Positions 54,602-63,516 are shown, numbered from the stretch's first letter. The stretch: 64,000 nt of DNA from Amycolatopsis pretoriensis (GCF_900107925.1 NZ_FNUJ01000002.1:1116001-1180000); one strand, 5' to 3'. The notes: generated from the letters alone by a model not told the origin. Numbers and translations: made by a program.

Positions 54602-55007
54602 GCAGCAGCCCGACCACCAGGACACCGGCCAGGCACGGGACCAACCCCGCCCACCCCAGCGCGGGTGGCAGCGCCGGCTCGCCCGAGGTGTCCTCGACGA
54701 GCAGGCCGGCCAGCCCGGTCGCCACGCCGAGCACGAGCAGCACGGTCGCGGCGGCGTGGGCCCACCGCTTGCCCGCCCGGACGGCCCAGGCCGTGCCGAG
54801 CCAGCCGAGCACGCCCAGCGCCCCGACGCTCGCCAGCAGGACGAGGTAGGTGCCGACGGCCGAGCCGATCTGCGCCGGGGTGTAGGCCGGGTAGCCGGCG
54901 CGGACGTGGTCGGCCGGCACGGACCGGTCTGCGAACGGGACCACCGTGGCGGCGACGGTCAGGAGGAGCCCGGCCCCGGCGACCGCCGGAACGCGTCGTG
55001 CGGTCAC
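54540..55007 (-). CDS. Small integral membrane protein beside the serine hydrolase
   Basis: A 155-aa protein with four membrane segments (VAGAGLLLTVAATVVPF, GTYLVLLASVGALGVLGWLGTAW, HAAATVLLVLGVATGLAGLL, ALGWAGLVPCLAGVLVVGLLLS). GTG 55007 overlaps the original serine hydrolase stop TGA (55006-55004). Function is unknown. In the present sequence it is read in frame with the hydrolase because of the frameshift near 55075. Confidence 0.75.
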   Translation of the reverse strand: MTARRVPAVAGAGLLLTVAATVVPFADRSVPADHVRAGYPAYTPAQIGSAVGTYLVLLASVGALGVLGWLGTAWAVRAGKRWAHAAATVLLVLGVATGLAGLLVEDTSGEPALPPALGWAGLVPCLAGVLVVGLLLSRSTRTRSRTGSPAPRAGR

Positions 55008-56111
55008 TCCGGCTCCCCGCCCATCGCCAGCCGGGTGAACGCGGCCAGCGCGCCGTCGATCGGGTGGGGCTGGGGGGCGGCCCTGCTCGTCGAGCCGGTT
55101 CCAGCGTTGCGTGTTCACCGCGATCGCGAACTGCCGCCGGCCGTCCGCGCGCGCCGCCGCGAGCGTTCCGCCGCCCCAGACCGTGCCGCCGTGGCCCCAG
55201 AACTCCGTCGACTCCACCGGGTGCAGGCCCAGGCCGTAGTCGATCAGCTTGCCCTCCTGGGAAATCACGCGGACCGTCCGCCGCATCTCCGCCAGCGATG
55301 CCGGGGCGACGATCTCGCCCGCCAGCAACAACGCGAAGAAGCGGTTGAGGTCCGCGACCGTCGAGATCAGCGAAGCCGCCGGCCCCACCCACGACATGTC
55401 GAAGACGCTGTAGTCGCGCGGCGGGTCGATCATGCCGAACCACGACTCGTACAGCTTCGAGTGCGGTCCCTCGACGTGCGTTCCGGTGGGGAACCCGGTG
55501 TGCCGCAGCCCGGCGCGGTCGATGACGTCGCGGGTGATGCACTCCTCCGCGCTGCCGCCGGTCACGTGCGCCAGCAACCGGCCCAGCAGCAGGTAGTTCG
55601 TGTTCGAGTACACCCCGGGACCGCCGCCCGGCGTGCCGACCGGCGGCGCGCCGACGCCCAGCCCGATCAGCTCGACCGGGTCGAACCGCGTGAACCGGTG
55701 GTCGTCGAAGCTGTCCGGCCGGGTGGCCGCCAGGTCGGGGAACGCCTTGAGGCTCGGGTAGGCGTACGGGAGGTACTCGGCGAGCCCGCTGGTGTGGTCG
55801 ATCAGCATCCGGACGGTGATCGCCCGCCCGCGATCACCGGGGACGAGCGAGGGCAGGTAATGGCCGATCGGGGTGTCGAGCCCGATCCGGCCGGCCTCGA
55901 CCTGGCGCAGCACCGCCGCGGCGGTGAACGTCTTCGTGACGCTGCCGACGCGGTGGCGCAGGCCGGCGGAGACCGGGTGGCCGGTCTCGACGTCGGCGAC
56001 GCCCGCGGCGCCGCACCAGACCTGGTCACCGGCCCGTACCTCGGCGAACACGCCCGGCACGCCGGCGCGGTGGACCGCGTGCAGAGCGGCGTCCAGCTTC
56101 GCGTGATCCAT
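55004..56111 (-). pseudogene. Serine hydrolase (beta-lactamase fold), frameshifted near its C-terminus
   Basis: A class-C beta-lactamase/DD-peptidase-like enzyme with the SxxK motif SVTKTFTAA (Ser near 57), YxN as YSNTNYLLLG, and an HxG-type end motif WGHGGTVWGGG. The family C-terminus HPIDGALAAFTRLAMGGEPE is present but one frame away: a run of six G at 55072-55077 has one base too many. As read, the protein continues into the downstream membrane-protein gene to make a 523-aa fusion ending at 54540. Only about 20 C-terminal residues are altered, so activity may survive. It could also be a homopolymer sequencing error. Confidence 0.78.
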
Positions 56112-56144
56112 GGGGACTCCTTTCGGGAAGCGGAAGTGTCCTCA

Positions 56145-56187
56145 TTATGCACGCACCGCGTGCAACAGCAAGTGCATAAGCTATGCT
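56145..56187. promoter_or_regulatory. TetR operator and -10 region
   Basis: TTATGCAC (56145-56152) and GTGCATAA (56172-56179) are exact complements across 19 nt, and TGCACGC-ACC-GCGTGCA (56148-56164) is a second palindrome sharing the left arm. TATGCT (56182-56187) is a possible -10 for tetR. It lies between divergent serine hydrolase and tetR genes. Confidence 0.65.
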
Positions 56188-56208
56188 GACGGTCGGCGAA
56201 AGGACGAC

Positions 56209-56862
56209 ATGGCGAACCGCAGGCGTTGGACGACCGAGGAAATCCTGGACACGGCGGCGGAGCTGCTGCGCCGCGGCGACGCCGAGTCGTTCAGCGTGCG
56301 CAAGCTCGCCGCGGAGCTGGGGACCGACTCGTCGAGCCTCTACCGGCACTTCCGCACGAAGACCGAGCTGCTGCGCGCGCTCGCGGACCGGATCCTCGTG
56401 GGCGCCATGGCCGGGTACCGCCCCGAGGGCGACTGGAAGCAGCGCCTGACCGCGCTGGCCCTGCGCCTGCGCGAGGCGTTCGGCGAGCAGCCGCAGATCG
56501 CGGTGGTCTGGGGCCGCTACGCCTCCAGCGGCGCCGGGTCGCGGCTGGTGATGGAAGAGGTGCTGCAGGCCTTGCGCGCGTCAGGCCTGCCCGACGAGCA
56601 GATCCCCGCGCGCTACCACCGGATCGCGATCCTGTTCGCCGCGCTGATCGCGTCCGAGGCCGGCGTCAGCACCGTCACGCCCGAGGAACACGAGCAGGGC
56701 ATGGAGCTGTTCCGCGTCGCGGTGCTGGGCGCCGACCCCGACCGCTTCCCCGCTTTGGCCCACTTCGCCCGCGAGGTCCGCCCGCTCGGCGCCGACCGCC
56801 GCGCGGCGTTCGAAGAGCTCGTCGCCGCCCAGCTCGCCGACATCGAAGCCGCGCTCCCCTGA
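56209..56862 (+). CDS. TetR-family regulator
   Basis: A 217-aa TetR protein: WTTEEILDTAAELLRRGDAESFSVRKLAAELGTDSSSLYRHFRTKTELLRAL (HTH about residues 31-50), followed by a TetR_C ligand domain. AAAGGACG precedes ATG 56209. It is divergent from the serine hydrolase gene and shares the operator region with it. The last 24 nt of the gene are duplicated at 56973-56998. Confidence 0.92.
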   Translation: MANRRRWTTEEILDTAAELLRRGDAESFSVRKLAAELGTDSSSLYRHFRTKTELLRALADRILVGAMAGYRPEGDWKQRLTALALRLREAFGEQPQIAVVWGRYASSGAGSRLVMEEVLQALRASGLPDEQIPARYHRIAILFAALIASEAGVSTVTPEEHEQGMELFRVAVLGADPDRFPALAHFAREVRPLGADRRAAFEELVAAQLADIEAALP

Positions 56863-57119
56863 CCGGCGGGCACCTCGAGGCCGACCACCCACTCGCCCTC
56901 GCACGGCCCGTGCGTCACCACTCCGCCGGCCGCCGCGGCCTGCTCCGCAAGGCCAGCCGTAGCCCTTCCCCACCCAGCTCGCCGACATCGAAGCCGCGAT
57001 CAGTGCGCGACCCGCAGGGCCGGCACCTCGAGACTGACCACCCACTCGCCCTCGTGCGGCCCGTGCGTCACCACTCCCCCGGCCGCCGCGGCCTGCTCCG
57101 CAAGGCCCGCCAAGCCGTA
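56828..57119. repeat. Local duplication at the tetR / histidine kinase junction
   Basis: Copy 1 is 56828-56961 and copy 2 is 56973-57119. Each holds the tetR 3' end (CCCAGCTCGCCGACATCGAA...) followed by the histidine kinase 3' end (minus strand VTHGP-EGEWVV-LEVPA). The tetR-derived parts are offset by 145 bp and the kinase-derived parts by 153 bp, so there is an 8-bp indel between copies. The real kinase end is in copy 2, the real tetR end in copy 1. Confidence 0.8.
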
Positions 57120-57968
57120 CCCCGCACCGGTTCGCGGAGTCCCCTTCAGGGTGTTGCGCGCGGTGATCGTCAACGGCTCCCCGGTTTCGACGTCCACCCG
57201 CAGCCGGACGCCGGGACCGTTGTGCCGCACCGCGTTCACCGCCGTCTCCGCGACGAACCGCTCGGCCAGCTCGCGCACCGGACGCGGCAGGACGGGCAGC
57301 ACCGGGTCGCGGTCGAGGACCAGGCCCGCGGTGCGCAGCCGGGCCAGCACCTCCGCGAGGTCCGGCGGCCGGTCGGCGTCGTCGCGCAGGTCGTCGAGCG
57401 TGCGGCGGACCAGCGTGAGCGCGCCGCGGCCGGCGGCCAGCAGCGTGTCGAGGCGCTCGCGGTCGGCGTCGGTCAGGTCGCCGACCGCGCGCAGCGTCTC
57501 GGCCTGCACCAGCATCACGGCCGTGGTCTGGGCGAGCGTGTCGTGCAGGCGCCGGGCGGCGCGCTCGGCCCGGTCGGCGAGGGCCCGCCGGCGTTCGGCA
57601 CCGAGCAGCCACGCGACCGCGCAGATCGTGACGGCCAGGAGCGTGCCGTCGAACGGGCCTTTCGCCGGGTACACGGTGATCCCGACCGCCAGCGCGGCCG
57701 CGGCGGCGAGCCACCGCCGCGGCGTGCTGTACAGCGCGAGCAGCACCGGCACGTACATCGTGTTGCGCGGCTGGTCGAGCAGGAGGTGCCCGGCGGTGGC
57801 GAGCGTGACGACCACGAGCACGACGGCGGGCGCGCGCCGCGACCACAGCAGCGGGACCAGCTGGACCGCGCTGAGCAGCGCCGCGACCCAGCCCTGGTGC
57901 GGGGTCCAGGCGCCGCTGGCGAAGAACACCGCGGCGGCCGCGGCCGTCGTGACGGAACTCTGGCGCAT
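57000..57968 (-). CDS. Sensor histidine kinase (NarL-group, HisKA_3)
   Basis: A 322-aa membrane kinase. The N-terminal third has four to five membrane segments and no large sensor domain. The phosphorylation site is RRLHDTLAQTTAVML (His near residue 142), a HisKA_3-type box, and the ATPase part shows AETAVNAVRHNGPG (N box) and GAGYGLAGLAEQAAAAGG (G box). It signals to the response regulator encoded divergently 23 bp away. The stimulus is unknown; short membrane sensors of this type often sense the cell envelope. Confidence 0.93.
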   Translation of the reverse strand: MRQSSVTTAAAAAVFFASGAWTPHQGWVAALLSAVQLVPLLWSRRAPAVVLVVVTLATAGHLLLDQPRNTMYVPVLLALYSTPRRWLAAAAALAVGITVYPAKGPFDGTLLAVTICAVAWLLGAERRRALADRAERAARRLHDTLAQTTAVMLVQAETLRAVGDLTDADRERLDTLLAAGRGALTLVRRTLDDLRDDADRPPDLAEVLARLRTAGLVLDRDPVLPVLPRPVRELAERFVAETAVNAVRHNGPGVRLRVDVETGEPLTITARNTLKGTPRTGAGYGLAGLAEQAAAAGGVVTHGPHEGEWVVSLEVPALRVAH

Positions 57969-57991
57969 GCCGCCGACAGTAGAGTGCGGGC

Positions 57992-58570
57992 ATGATCCGG
58001 GTTCAGGTCGTCGACGACCACGCGCTGGTGCGCGAAGGCATCGCCCTGATCCTGGCCGCGCAGCCGGACCTCGACGTCGTCGGGCGGTACGCGAGCGGTC
58101 CCGAGCTGCTCGGCTCGTCCGTCGCGGCGGACGTCGTGCTGCTGGACCTCTACCTGCCCGGCATGGACGGCCTCGAAGTCCTGCGCCGCCTGCCGCCCAC
58201 GGCACCGCGGGTGCTGATGCTGACGACGGTCGGCCGGCCCCGCGAGATCCGTGAAGCCCTGGCCGCGGGCGCGGCCGGGTTCGTGCTGAAGGACTCCTCC
58301 GGCGACGAGCTCGCGGCCGCGGTCCGGGCCGCCCACCACGGCGTGACGGCTATGAGCCCGGCCGTGGCGAGCGCGTTGAGCGCGGGTGGCGCCCTGACCC
58401 CACGTGAACGGGACGTCCTGGAACTGCTGGGTGAAGGACTGTCCAATCGGGACATCGCGACGCGGCTGCGGCTGGCCGAGCGGACGGTCAAGGCGCACGT
58501 CGGGAACGTGCTGGCCAAGCTGGGCGTCACGAGCCGCACCCAGGCGGCGCTCGTGGCCAGGGACCGGTGA
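57992..58570 (+). CDS. NarL/LuxR-family response regulator
   Basis: A 192-aa regulator: receiver with [12 protein letters not shown], phospho-acceptor Asp in [13 protein letters not shown] (near 51), LMLTTVG and VLKDSSG (Lys); LuxR HTH with [45 protein letters not shown]. It pairs with the divergent kinase gene. TAGAGT at 57980-57985 is a good -10 seven bases upstream of ATG, suggesting a leaderless mRNA. The stop overlaps the next start (GTGA). Confidence 0.95.
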   Translation: MIRVQVVDDHALVREGIALILAAQPDLDVVGRYASGPELLGSSVAADVVLLDLYLPGMDGLEVLRRLPPTAPRVLMLTTVGRPREIREALAAGAAGFVLKDSSGDELAAAVRAAHHGVTAMSPAVASALSAGGALTPRERDVLELLGEGLSNRDIATRLRLAERTVKAHVGNVLAKLGVTSRTQAALVARDR

Positions 58571-59463
58571 TCCCGTCGTGGTGCGCGGAGCACCTCGGGA
58601 GCGCCCCGATCGAGGTGCTCTTCGCACGCGAGTCGCTGTCCGAGGTGGTCGGGCTGCGGCTGGCCGACGGCCGCGAAGTGGTCGTGAAGGCTCGTGAAGC
58701 CGAAGGCCGGGAGGCGTCCTGCGTCGCCGCCCAGGTGTGGCTGGCGGAGCGCGGATTTCCTTGTGCGCGACCGATCACGGACGTCGTCCCCGCCGGCTCG
58801 CTGGCCGTCCACGCGGAGGAGTCGCGGCCCGGGGGCGAGATGCTGCTCGGCGACACCCCGGACGTCGCCCGGCGCTACGCGGCGGTGTTCGCGTGGCTGA
58901 TGCGGGAGCTGGCCGGTGTCATCGTCCCGCCGCCGTTGCCGAACCCGCGCTGGGCGCGTTGGGACCACCGGGATCCGGGGCTGTGGCCGGCGATCGGGTT
59001 CCTCGACGAGCGGGACCAGAGCGCCGTGCCCGCGCACGTCGTCGAGACGGCGACGCGGGCCCGGAAGAGGTTGCTGGCCACGGATCTGCCGTGCGTACTG
59101 GGCCACGCCGACTTCGAAGCCCAGAACCTCCGCTGGCACGACGGCGAGATCTGGGCCGTGCACGACTGGGACAGCTTGGCCTGGCAACCGGAAGCCGCGC
59201 TGGCGGGAGCGGCTTCCGGGACGTTCGCCAACGCTTCGCCGCCGACCTTGGCCCCCATCGCGAGTTCCGCCGCGTTCTTGGCGACGTACCAGGGCTTGCG
59301 CGGCCGCCGGTTCACCGCGGAGGAAGAGGAAGCCGCGTGGGCGGCGAGCCTGTGGACGGCTGCGCACAACGCGCGGTGGGAGGCACTGCACGGCGATCCC
59401 CCGGTGTGCGGCGAGGCGGTGCGGACGCAGGCGGCCGAACGGCTTCGCCGCGCGGGCGCGTGA
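58567..59463 (+). CDS. APH-type phosphotransferase
   Basis: A 298-aa kinase-like protein: [16 protein letters not shown] (ATP-binding Lys), [18 protein letters not shown] (Brenner HxDxxxxN motif), and [10 protein letters not shown] (metal-binding Asp). The family includes aminoglycoside, choline, homoserine and spectinomycin kinases; the substrate is not determinable. GTG 58567 overlaps the response regulator stop by 4 nt, so it is co-translated and probably regulated by the two-component pair. Confidence 0.9.
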   Translation: MIPSWCAEHLGSAPIEVLFARESLSEVVGLRLADGREVVVKAREAEGREASCVAAQVWLAERGFPCARPITDVVPAGSLAVHAEESRPGGEMLLGDTPDVARRYAAVFAWLMRELAGVIVPPPLPNPRWARWDHRDPGLWPAIGFLDERDQSAVPAHVVETATRARKRLLATDLPCVLGHADFEAQNLRWHDGEIWAVHDWDSLAWQPEAALAGAASGTFANASPPTLAPIASSAAFLATYQGLRGRRFTAEEEEAAWAASLWTAAHNARWEALHGDPPVCGEAVRTQAAERLRRAGA

Positions 59464-59466
59464 CGG

Positions 59467-60084
59467 TCACCCCCTGACGTACCGGGTCAGCATCGCGACC
59501 AGCTCGTCCTCCAGCTTCCCGAGCTCCACCGGCTCGTGGTCGGCCACAAGCTGGTGGATCACCAGCTCGACCGTCGTGACGATCAGCCGGGCCGCCGTCT
59601 CCGTGTCGGCGACCCGGACCTCGGGGTGCTCGTCCAGCAGCTCCCGCATGTAGGCGACCAGGTTCTTCTTGAGCAGCTCGACCCGCTCGAGGACGTCGGT
59701 CGACTTCGGGGCCTGCTCCAGCAGCACCCGCAGCAGCCGGGGCTCGTCGAGGTGGCTTTCGATCGCGCCGCGGACGAAGAGCCGGAAGATCTCCTCGATC
59801 GGGCCGGGCAGCTCTTCGCGCTGGACCCGCTCGGCGATCGCCGCGCCGTCGTCGAGGTGGCGGACCAGCAGCTCGGCCAGGATCGCGTCCTTGTTCGGGA
59901 AGTACTGGTACAGCGAGCCGATCGAGATCCCGGCCCGCTCGGCGATGCGGTTGGTGGTGCCGGCGGCGTAGCCGTGGTCGCCGAAAACGTGAGCAGCCGC
60001 GGTCAGGATCCGCTGCCGGGTCAGCTCGGCGCGGACCTGACGCGGCTGTTTACGTGGCTGGATGCGGCGCTGGTCCGGCGTCAC
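59467..60084 (-). CDS. TetR-family regulator
   Basis: A 205-aa regulator: RQVRAELTRQRILTAAAHVFGDHGYAAGTTNRIAERAGISIGSLYQYFPNKDAILAEL (HTH) and a TetR_C_17-like ligand domain (PGPIEEIFRLFVRGAIESHLDEPRLLRVLLEQ). GTG 60084 has AAGGGAG close upstream and is preferred to TTG 60108. It is divergent from a PNPOx-like, PDR reductase, SIP gene group, its likely target. Confidence 0.93.
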   Translation of the reverse strand: MTPDQRRIQPRKQPRQVRAELTRQRILTAAAHVFGDHGYAAGTTNRIAERAGISIGSLYQYFPNKDAILAELLVRHLDDGAAIAERVQREELPGPIEEIFRLFVRGAIESHLDEPRLLRVLLEQAPKSTDVLERVELLKKNLVAYMRELLDEHPEVRVADTETAARLIVTTVELVIHQLVADHEPVELGKLEDELVAMLTRYVRG

Positions 60085-60151
60085 GGGGCTCCCTTCTCCG
60101 GTGGTCAAAAGCGAGTAGCGCGAGATCTGAATGTTTGCTCATAATTGTGCC

Positions 60152-60790
60152 ATGACCAGCACAAACACGCTGAGCACCCGGTACCGGCGGGTCTCCATGG
60201 CCGAGGTCAGGAGCCGGCTGGGCGCGCCCGAGGAGATGCTCGAAGGCAAGAAGCTCGACCACGTCGACAAGCACGCCCGGCGCTTCATCGCCCACTCGCC
60301 GTTCCTCGCGCTGGCCACCTCCGACGCCTCGGGCCGCGGGGACTGCTCGCCCCGCGGCGACTACCCCGGCTTCGCCAAGGTGCTCGACGAGCACACGCTC
60401 GCCCTGCCCGACCGGCCCGGCAACAAGATCGCCGACTCGTTCCGCAACATCGCCGAGAACGACGGCGTCGGCCTGATGTTCCTCATCCCCGGCATGCGCG
60501 AAGTGCTGCGCGTCAACGGAAGCGCGTACGTCACCGACGACGAGGACGTGCTCGCCCGGATGCGCACCGAAGCGAAGGCGCCGATGCTGGCCATCATCGT
60601 CGAGGTCGCCGAGGCGTACTTCCACTGCGGCCGCGCGCTGCTGCGGTCGCGGCTGTGGGACCCCGCCAGCCAGGCGCTGGCCGCGGAAATGCCGTCGGCC
60701 GGCGAGATCGTCACCGACCAGCTCGGCGTGGCCGTCGACCCGGCGGTGTTCGAGCAGATCCTCGAAGAGAGCTACCGGAAGCTGTACTGA
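60152..60790 (+). CDS. Pyridoxamine 5'-phosphate oxidase-like flavoprotein
   Basis: A 212-aa split-barrel FMN/F420-binding protein of the MSMEG_1061-type family: KKLDHVDKHARRFIAHSPFLALATSDASGRGDCSPRGDYPGF, ALPDRPGNKIADSFRNIAEND, VGLMFLIPGMREVLRVNG. Members reduce or oxidise small molecules with a flavin. CATAAT at 60140-60145 is a -10 that would make ATG 60152 leaderless; ATG 60131 is an alternative. It is followed in 2 bp by a reductase that could supply electrons. Confidence 0.92.
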   Translation: MTSTNTLSTRYRRVSMAEVRSRLGAPEEMLEGKKLDHVDKHARRFIAHSPFLALATSDASGRGDCSPRGDYPGFAKVLDEHTLALPDRPGNKIADSFRNIAENDGVGLMFLIPGMREVLRVNGSAYVTDDEDVLARMRTEAKAPMLAIIVEVAEAYFHCGRALLRSRLWDPASQALAAEMPSAGEIVTDQLGVAVDPAVFEQILEESYRKLY

Positions 60791-60792
60791 CC

Positions 60793-61674
60793 ATGCAGAA
60801 GACGATCCTGGACCGCGTCGAGCACGTCGCCGACGACGTCGTCTCCCTCGTGCTGCGCGGCGACGAAGGCGACCTGGCGCCGTGGGAGCCCGGCGCGCAC
60901 ATCGACCTCGCGCTGCCGAACTGGCTGACCCGGCAGTACTCGCTGTGCGGCGATCCCGCCGACCTTTCCGCCTACCGCATCGCCGTCCGGCACGACCCGC
61001 TGAGCCGCGGCGGCTCCGAGTACGTCCACCTGTACCTGCGTCCCGGCCGGACGCTCGAAGTTTCGTTGCCGCGCAACCACTTCGCGCTGGTGCCGGCGTC
61101 GGAGTACCTGTTCGTGGCGGGCGGGATCGGGATCACGCCGATCCTCCCGATGCTGCGGGCCGCCGGGACCGGGGCGACGCTGGTGTACGCGGGCCGCTCG
61201 GCCTCGGCCATGCCGTTCGCGGCGCAACTGCGGGCCGAGTACGGCGATCGCGTGCGGCTGTTCGACCGCGGCCGCCCGGATCTCGCGGCGCTGGCGGCGG
61301 AGTTCCCGGCGGCGGAGGTGTACTGCTGCGGCCCGGGGTCCATGGTGGACGCGGCCGAAGCGCTGTTCCCCCGGGTGCACACCGAACGCTTCCAGCCCAC
61401 CGAGCGCGTCTTCGGGCCGGACACGCCGTTCGAGGTCGTGTGCGCCCGCTCCGGGGAAACCGTTCCGGTCCCGGCCGGCGAATCCCTGCTCGACGTGCTG
61501 AACCACGCCGGCAAGCCGGTGCCCTCGGGCTGCCGTGAAGGCGTCTGCGGGAGCTGCGAACTGTCCGTCCTCGACGGCGATCCCGAGCACCGCGACGACA
61601 TCGGCGCACCGGACGGGCGGATGTACCCGTGCGTGTCGCGTGCGTTGTCGCCCCGGCTCGTCCTGGACGTCTGA
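60793..61674 (+). CDS. Phthalate dioxygenase-reductase-type ferredoxin reductase
   Basis: A 293-aa reductase with an FMN/FAD domain (HIDLALPNWLTRQYSLCG; RxYS), an NAD domain (YLFVAGGIGITPILPML, YCCGPGSMVDA) and a C-terminal plant-type [2Fe-2S] domain (PSGCREGVCGSCELSV, then YPCVSRAL). It passes electrons from NAD(P)H to an oxygenase or demethylase such as VanA-type enzymes; no such oxygenase is adjacent, so the upstream PNPOx-like protein or a distant one is the partner. TGATG links it to the next gene. Confidence 0.94.
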   Translation: MQKTILDRVEHVADDVVSLVLRGDEGDLAPWEPGAHIDLALPNWLTRQYSLCGDPADLSAYRIAVRHDPLSRGGSEYVHLYLRPGRTLEVSLPRNHFALVPASEYLFVAGGIGITPILPMLRAAGTGATLVYAGRSASAMPFAAQLRAEYGDRVRLFDRGRPDLAALAAEFPAAEVYCCGPGSMVDAAEALFPRVHTERFQPTERVFGPDTPFEVVCARSGETVPVPAGESLLDVLNHAGKPVPSGCREGVCGSCELSVLDGDPEHRDDIGAPDGRMYPCVSRALSPRLVLDV

Positions 61675-62471
61675 TGATCCCGAAGGTGCGCCGCCCGGCT
61701 TCGCGGCGGATGATCACGCTCCAGGTCCTGTCGAACACCGCGCCCAGCCCGGCGTTCCGGACGGTCACGCTCGGCGGCGCGGCGCTCGAGGACCTCGACG
61801 TCGTGGGTGACGACCAGGCCGTGCGGCTCTTCTTCCCCCGGGAGGGCCAGGAGGCGCTGCGGATGCCGACCCGGAACCACGAGGGCTGGATGGCCGAGGT
61901 GCTGATGATGCCGAAGTCGCGCCGGCCGTGGGTGCGCAACTACACGATCCGGCGAGCCCGTCCGGGCGAGATCGACATCGAGTTCGCCCTGCACGACGGC
62001 GACGCCCCGGCGGCCTCCTGGGCCCGGCGGGCGCGTCCCGGTGATCCGGCGGGTGTGTTCGACCTGGGGGGCAGCTACCTGCCGCCGTCCGGAGTGGCGT
62101 GGCAGCTGCTGGCCGGGGACGAGAGCGCGCTGCCGGCGATCCTGGCGATCCTCGAAGGCGCGGCGTCCGACCTGGTGGCGGAGGTGTTCCTGGAGGTGCC
62201 GTCGACGGCGGACGTCCGGGCGGTCGAGGCGCCGGCGGGAGTGCGCGTGCACTGGCTGCCCCGGGACGAGCCGGGCCGCCGTCCGGGCACGCTGGCGCTC
62301 AAGGCGATCGAGGCCGCGGAGCTCCCGGAGGGGCGCGCGTACACGTGGGTGGCCGGGGAGAGCGCGCTGGCCACGGGCGTCCGGCGGCACCTGGTCCGTG
62401 AGCGCGGCCGGCCGAAGGCGGACATCGCGTTCCTCGGCTACTGGCGCCACGGCCGCGCGGCCCCGGGCTGA
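61674..62471 (+). CDS. Siderophore-interacting protein (SIP / ViuB-like)
   Basis: A 265-aa FAD/NADPH ferric-siderophore reductase: MITLQVLSNTAPSPAFRTVTLGG, VRLFFP, RPWVRNYTIRRAR (FAD-binding RxYTIR), LLAGDESALPAILAILEGA (NADPH part), and YTWVAGESALATGVRRHL (characteristic AGE). It would reduce ferric siderophore to free iron. The ATG overlaps the reductase stop by one base, placing it in the TetR-linked group. Confidence 0.93.
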   Translation: MIPKVRRPASRRMITLQVLSNTAPSPAFRTVTLGGAALEDLDVVGDDQAVRLFFPREGQEALRMPTRNHEGWMAEVLMMPKSRRPWVRNYTIRRARPGEIDIEFALHDGDAPAASWARRARPGDPAGVFDLGGSYLPPSGVAWQLLAGDESALPAILAILEGAASDLVAEVFLEVPSTADVRAVEAPAGVRVHWLPRDEPGRRPGTLALKAIEAAELPEGRAYTWVAGESALATGVRRHLVRERGRPKADIAFLGYWRHGRAAPG

Positions 62472-62480
62472 GCGCCGCGG

Positions 62481-62540
62481 AGCTTTCACGTGAAAGCTAC
62501 CCGGAGCGCGCACTCCGGGTCACTTTCACGTGAAAGTGAC
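62481..62540. promoter_or_regulatory. Twin CACGTG palindromes flanking a hairpin
   Basis: An 18-bp perfect palindrome (62481-62498) and a 22-bp perfect palindrome (62519-62540) share the core CTTTCACGTGAAAG and are centred 40 bp apart. Between them is ACCCGGAG-N6-CTCCGGGT (62499-62520). They lie between the SIP stop (62471) and the AraC gene start (62568) and could be operators, a terminator, or a repeat family. Confidence 0.75.
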
Positions 62541-62567
62541 GCTAGCCTCGACGTCGAGGAGGCAGGC

Positions 62568-63443
62568 GTGGGCGAACTCGGGCTGGCCGACACGAACGGC
62601 ATCCTCGCGCTGCCCTGGGTCCGGCCCGAACGCACCAGCGCCGGGCTCGGCTGGGACCGGGTCTACGTCTCCAAGCAGCGGGAACGTCCGTACCGGGCCG
62701 AGTTCGCGGCCGCCGGCAGCCACCAGCTGATCCTGCACCTCGACGGCCCCGTGACGGTCCGGCGCGCCGTCGGAACCCCGCGCGAGCGCAGCCGCCGGAT
62801 GCCGGTGGGCGGGCTGTTCCTGCAGCCGTCGCACGCGGACCTGTCGGTGGAGCTGGGCGGCGAGCTCGAGACGGTCCACGTGTACGTCGCGGACGACGCC
62901 GTGCAGGAGGCGGCGGGCGAGCACGCCCCGATCCGGCTCGCGGAGGAGCTCGGCAGCACGGACCCCCTGCTGGAGCAGCTGGTGCTCAGCTTGGACGGAG
63001 TGGTCCGCGACTGGGAACCGAGCGCGCGAACGTACGCGGACCAGCTGGGCGCGCTGGTGGCGGCGCAACTGGTCCGCCGCCACCACGCGGGGCCGGTCCC
63101 GGAGCCGGCGGCGGCGCGGGGGTTGTCCGACCGGCAGTTCACCCGGGTCCGGGACTTCATGGCCGAACGCCTGGCCGAGGCGGTGCCGCTGGCCGAGCTG
63201 GCGACGCTGGCGGGGTTGAGCGTGAGCCAGTTTTCCCGCCAGTTCAAGGCGCGCACGGGGGTGCCACCGCACCGGTACCTGCTGAGGTTGCGGGTGGAGC
63301 GGGCGGGGTTGCTGCTGCGCACGGGGGATGAGCCGATCGCGGAGATCGCGGCTCGGTGCGGCTTCTCGCACCAGGAGCACTTGACGCGGGTGCTGCGGGC
63401 GCAGCTGGGTACGACACCGGCGGCCCTGCGCCGGACGGGCTGA
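62568..63443 (+). CDS. AraC-family transcriptional regulator
   Basis: A 291-aa regulator: an N-terminal cupin-like sensing half (VYVSKQRERPYRAEFAAAGSHQLILHLDGPV) and a C-terminal AraC HTH pair (LAEAVPLAELATLAGLSVSQFSRQFKARTGVPPHRYLLRLRVERAGLLLRTGDEPIAEIAARCGFSHQEHLTRVLRAQLGTTPAALRR, about residues 200-289). GTG 62568 follows GAGGAGG at 62556-62562; the open frame extends back to 62490 across the palindromes. The TGA stop lies in a 77-bp repeat element. Confidence 0.92.
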   Translation: MGELGLADTNGILALPWVRPERTSAGLGWDRVYVSKQRERPYRAEFAAAGSHQLILHLDGPVTVRRAVGTPRERSRRMPVGGLFLQPSHADLSVELGGELETVHVYVADDAVQEAAGEHAPIRLAEELGSTDPLLEQLVLSLDGVVRDWEPSARTYADQLGALVAAQLVRRHHAGPVPEPAAARGLSDRQFTRVRDFMAERLAEAVPLAELATLAGLSVSQFSRQFKARTGVPPHRYLLRLRVERAGLLLRTGDEPIAEIAARCGFSHQEHLTRVLRAQLGTTPAALRRTG

Positions 63444-63516
63444 AGGGCACCCTCGATGCATGAGACGCGCTGAAGGGCACCTTCGGCGCACGTGACGTAC
63501 GGAAGGTGCCCTTCAG
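63440..63516. repeat. CTGAAGGGCACC-family 77-bp repeat after the AraC gene
   Basis: Same length and layout as 23023-23099: CTGAAGGGCACC at the left edge (holding the AraC gene stop TGA 63441-63443), a second direct CTGAAGGGCACCTTCG, and the inverted arm GAAGGTGCCCTTCAG at the right edge. The spacers differ between the copies. Confidence 0.82.

Noticed and set aside
54540..56111. A genuine serine hydrolase-membrane protein fusion
   Set aside because: The authentic hydrolase C-terminus exists one frame away and its TGA overlaps the next GTG, so two ancestral genes and an indel explain it better.
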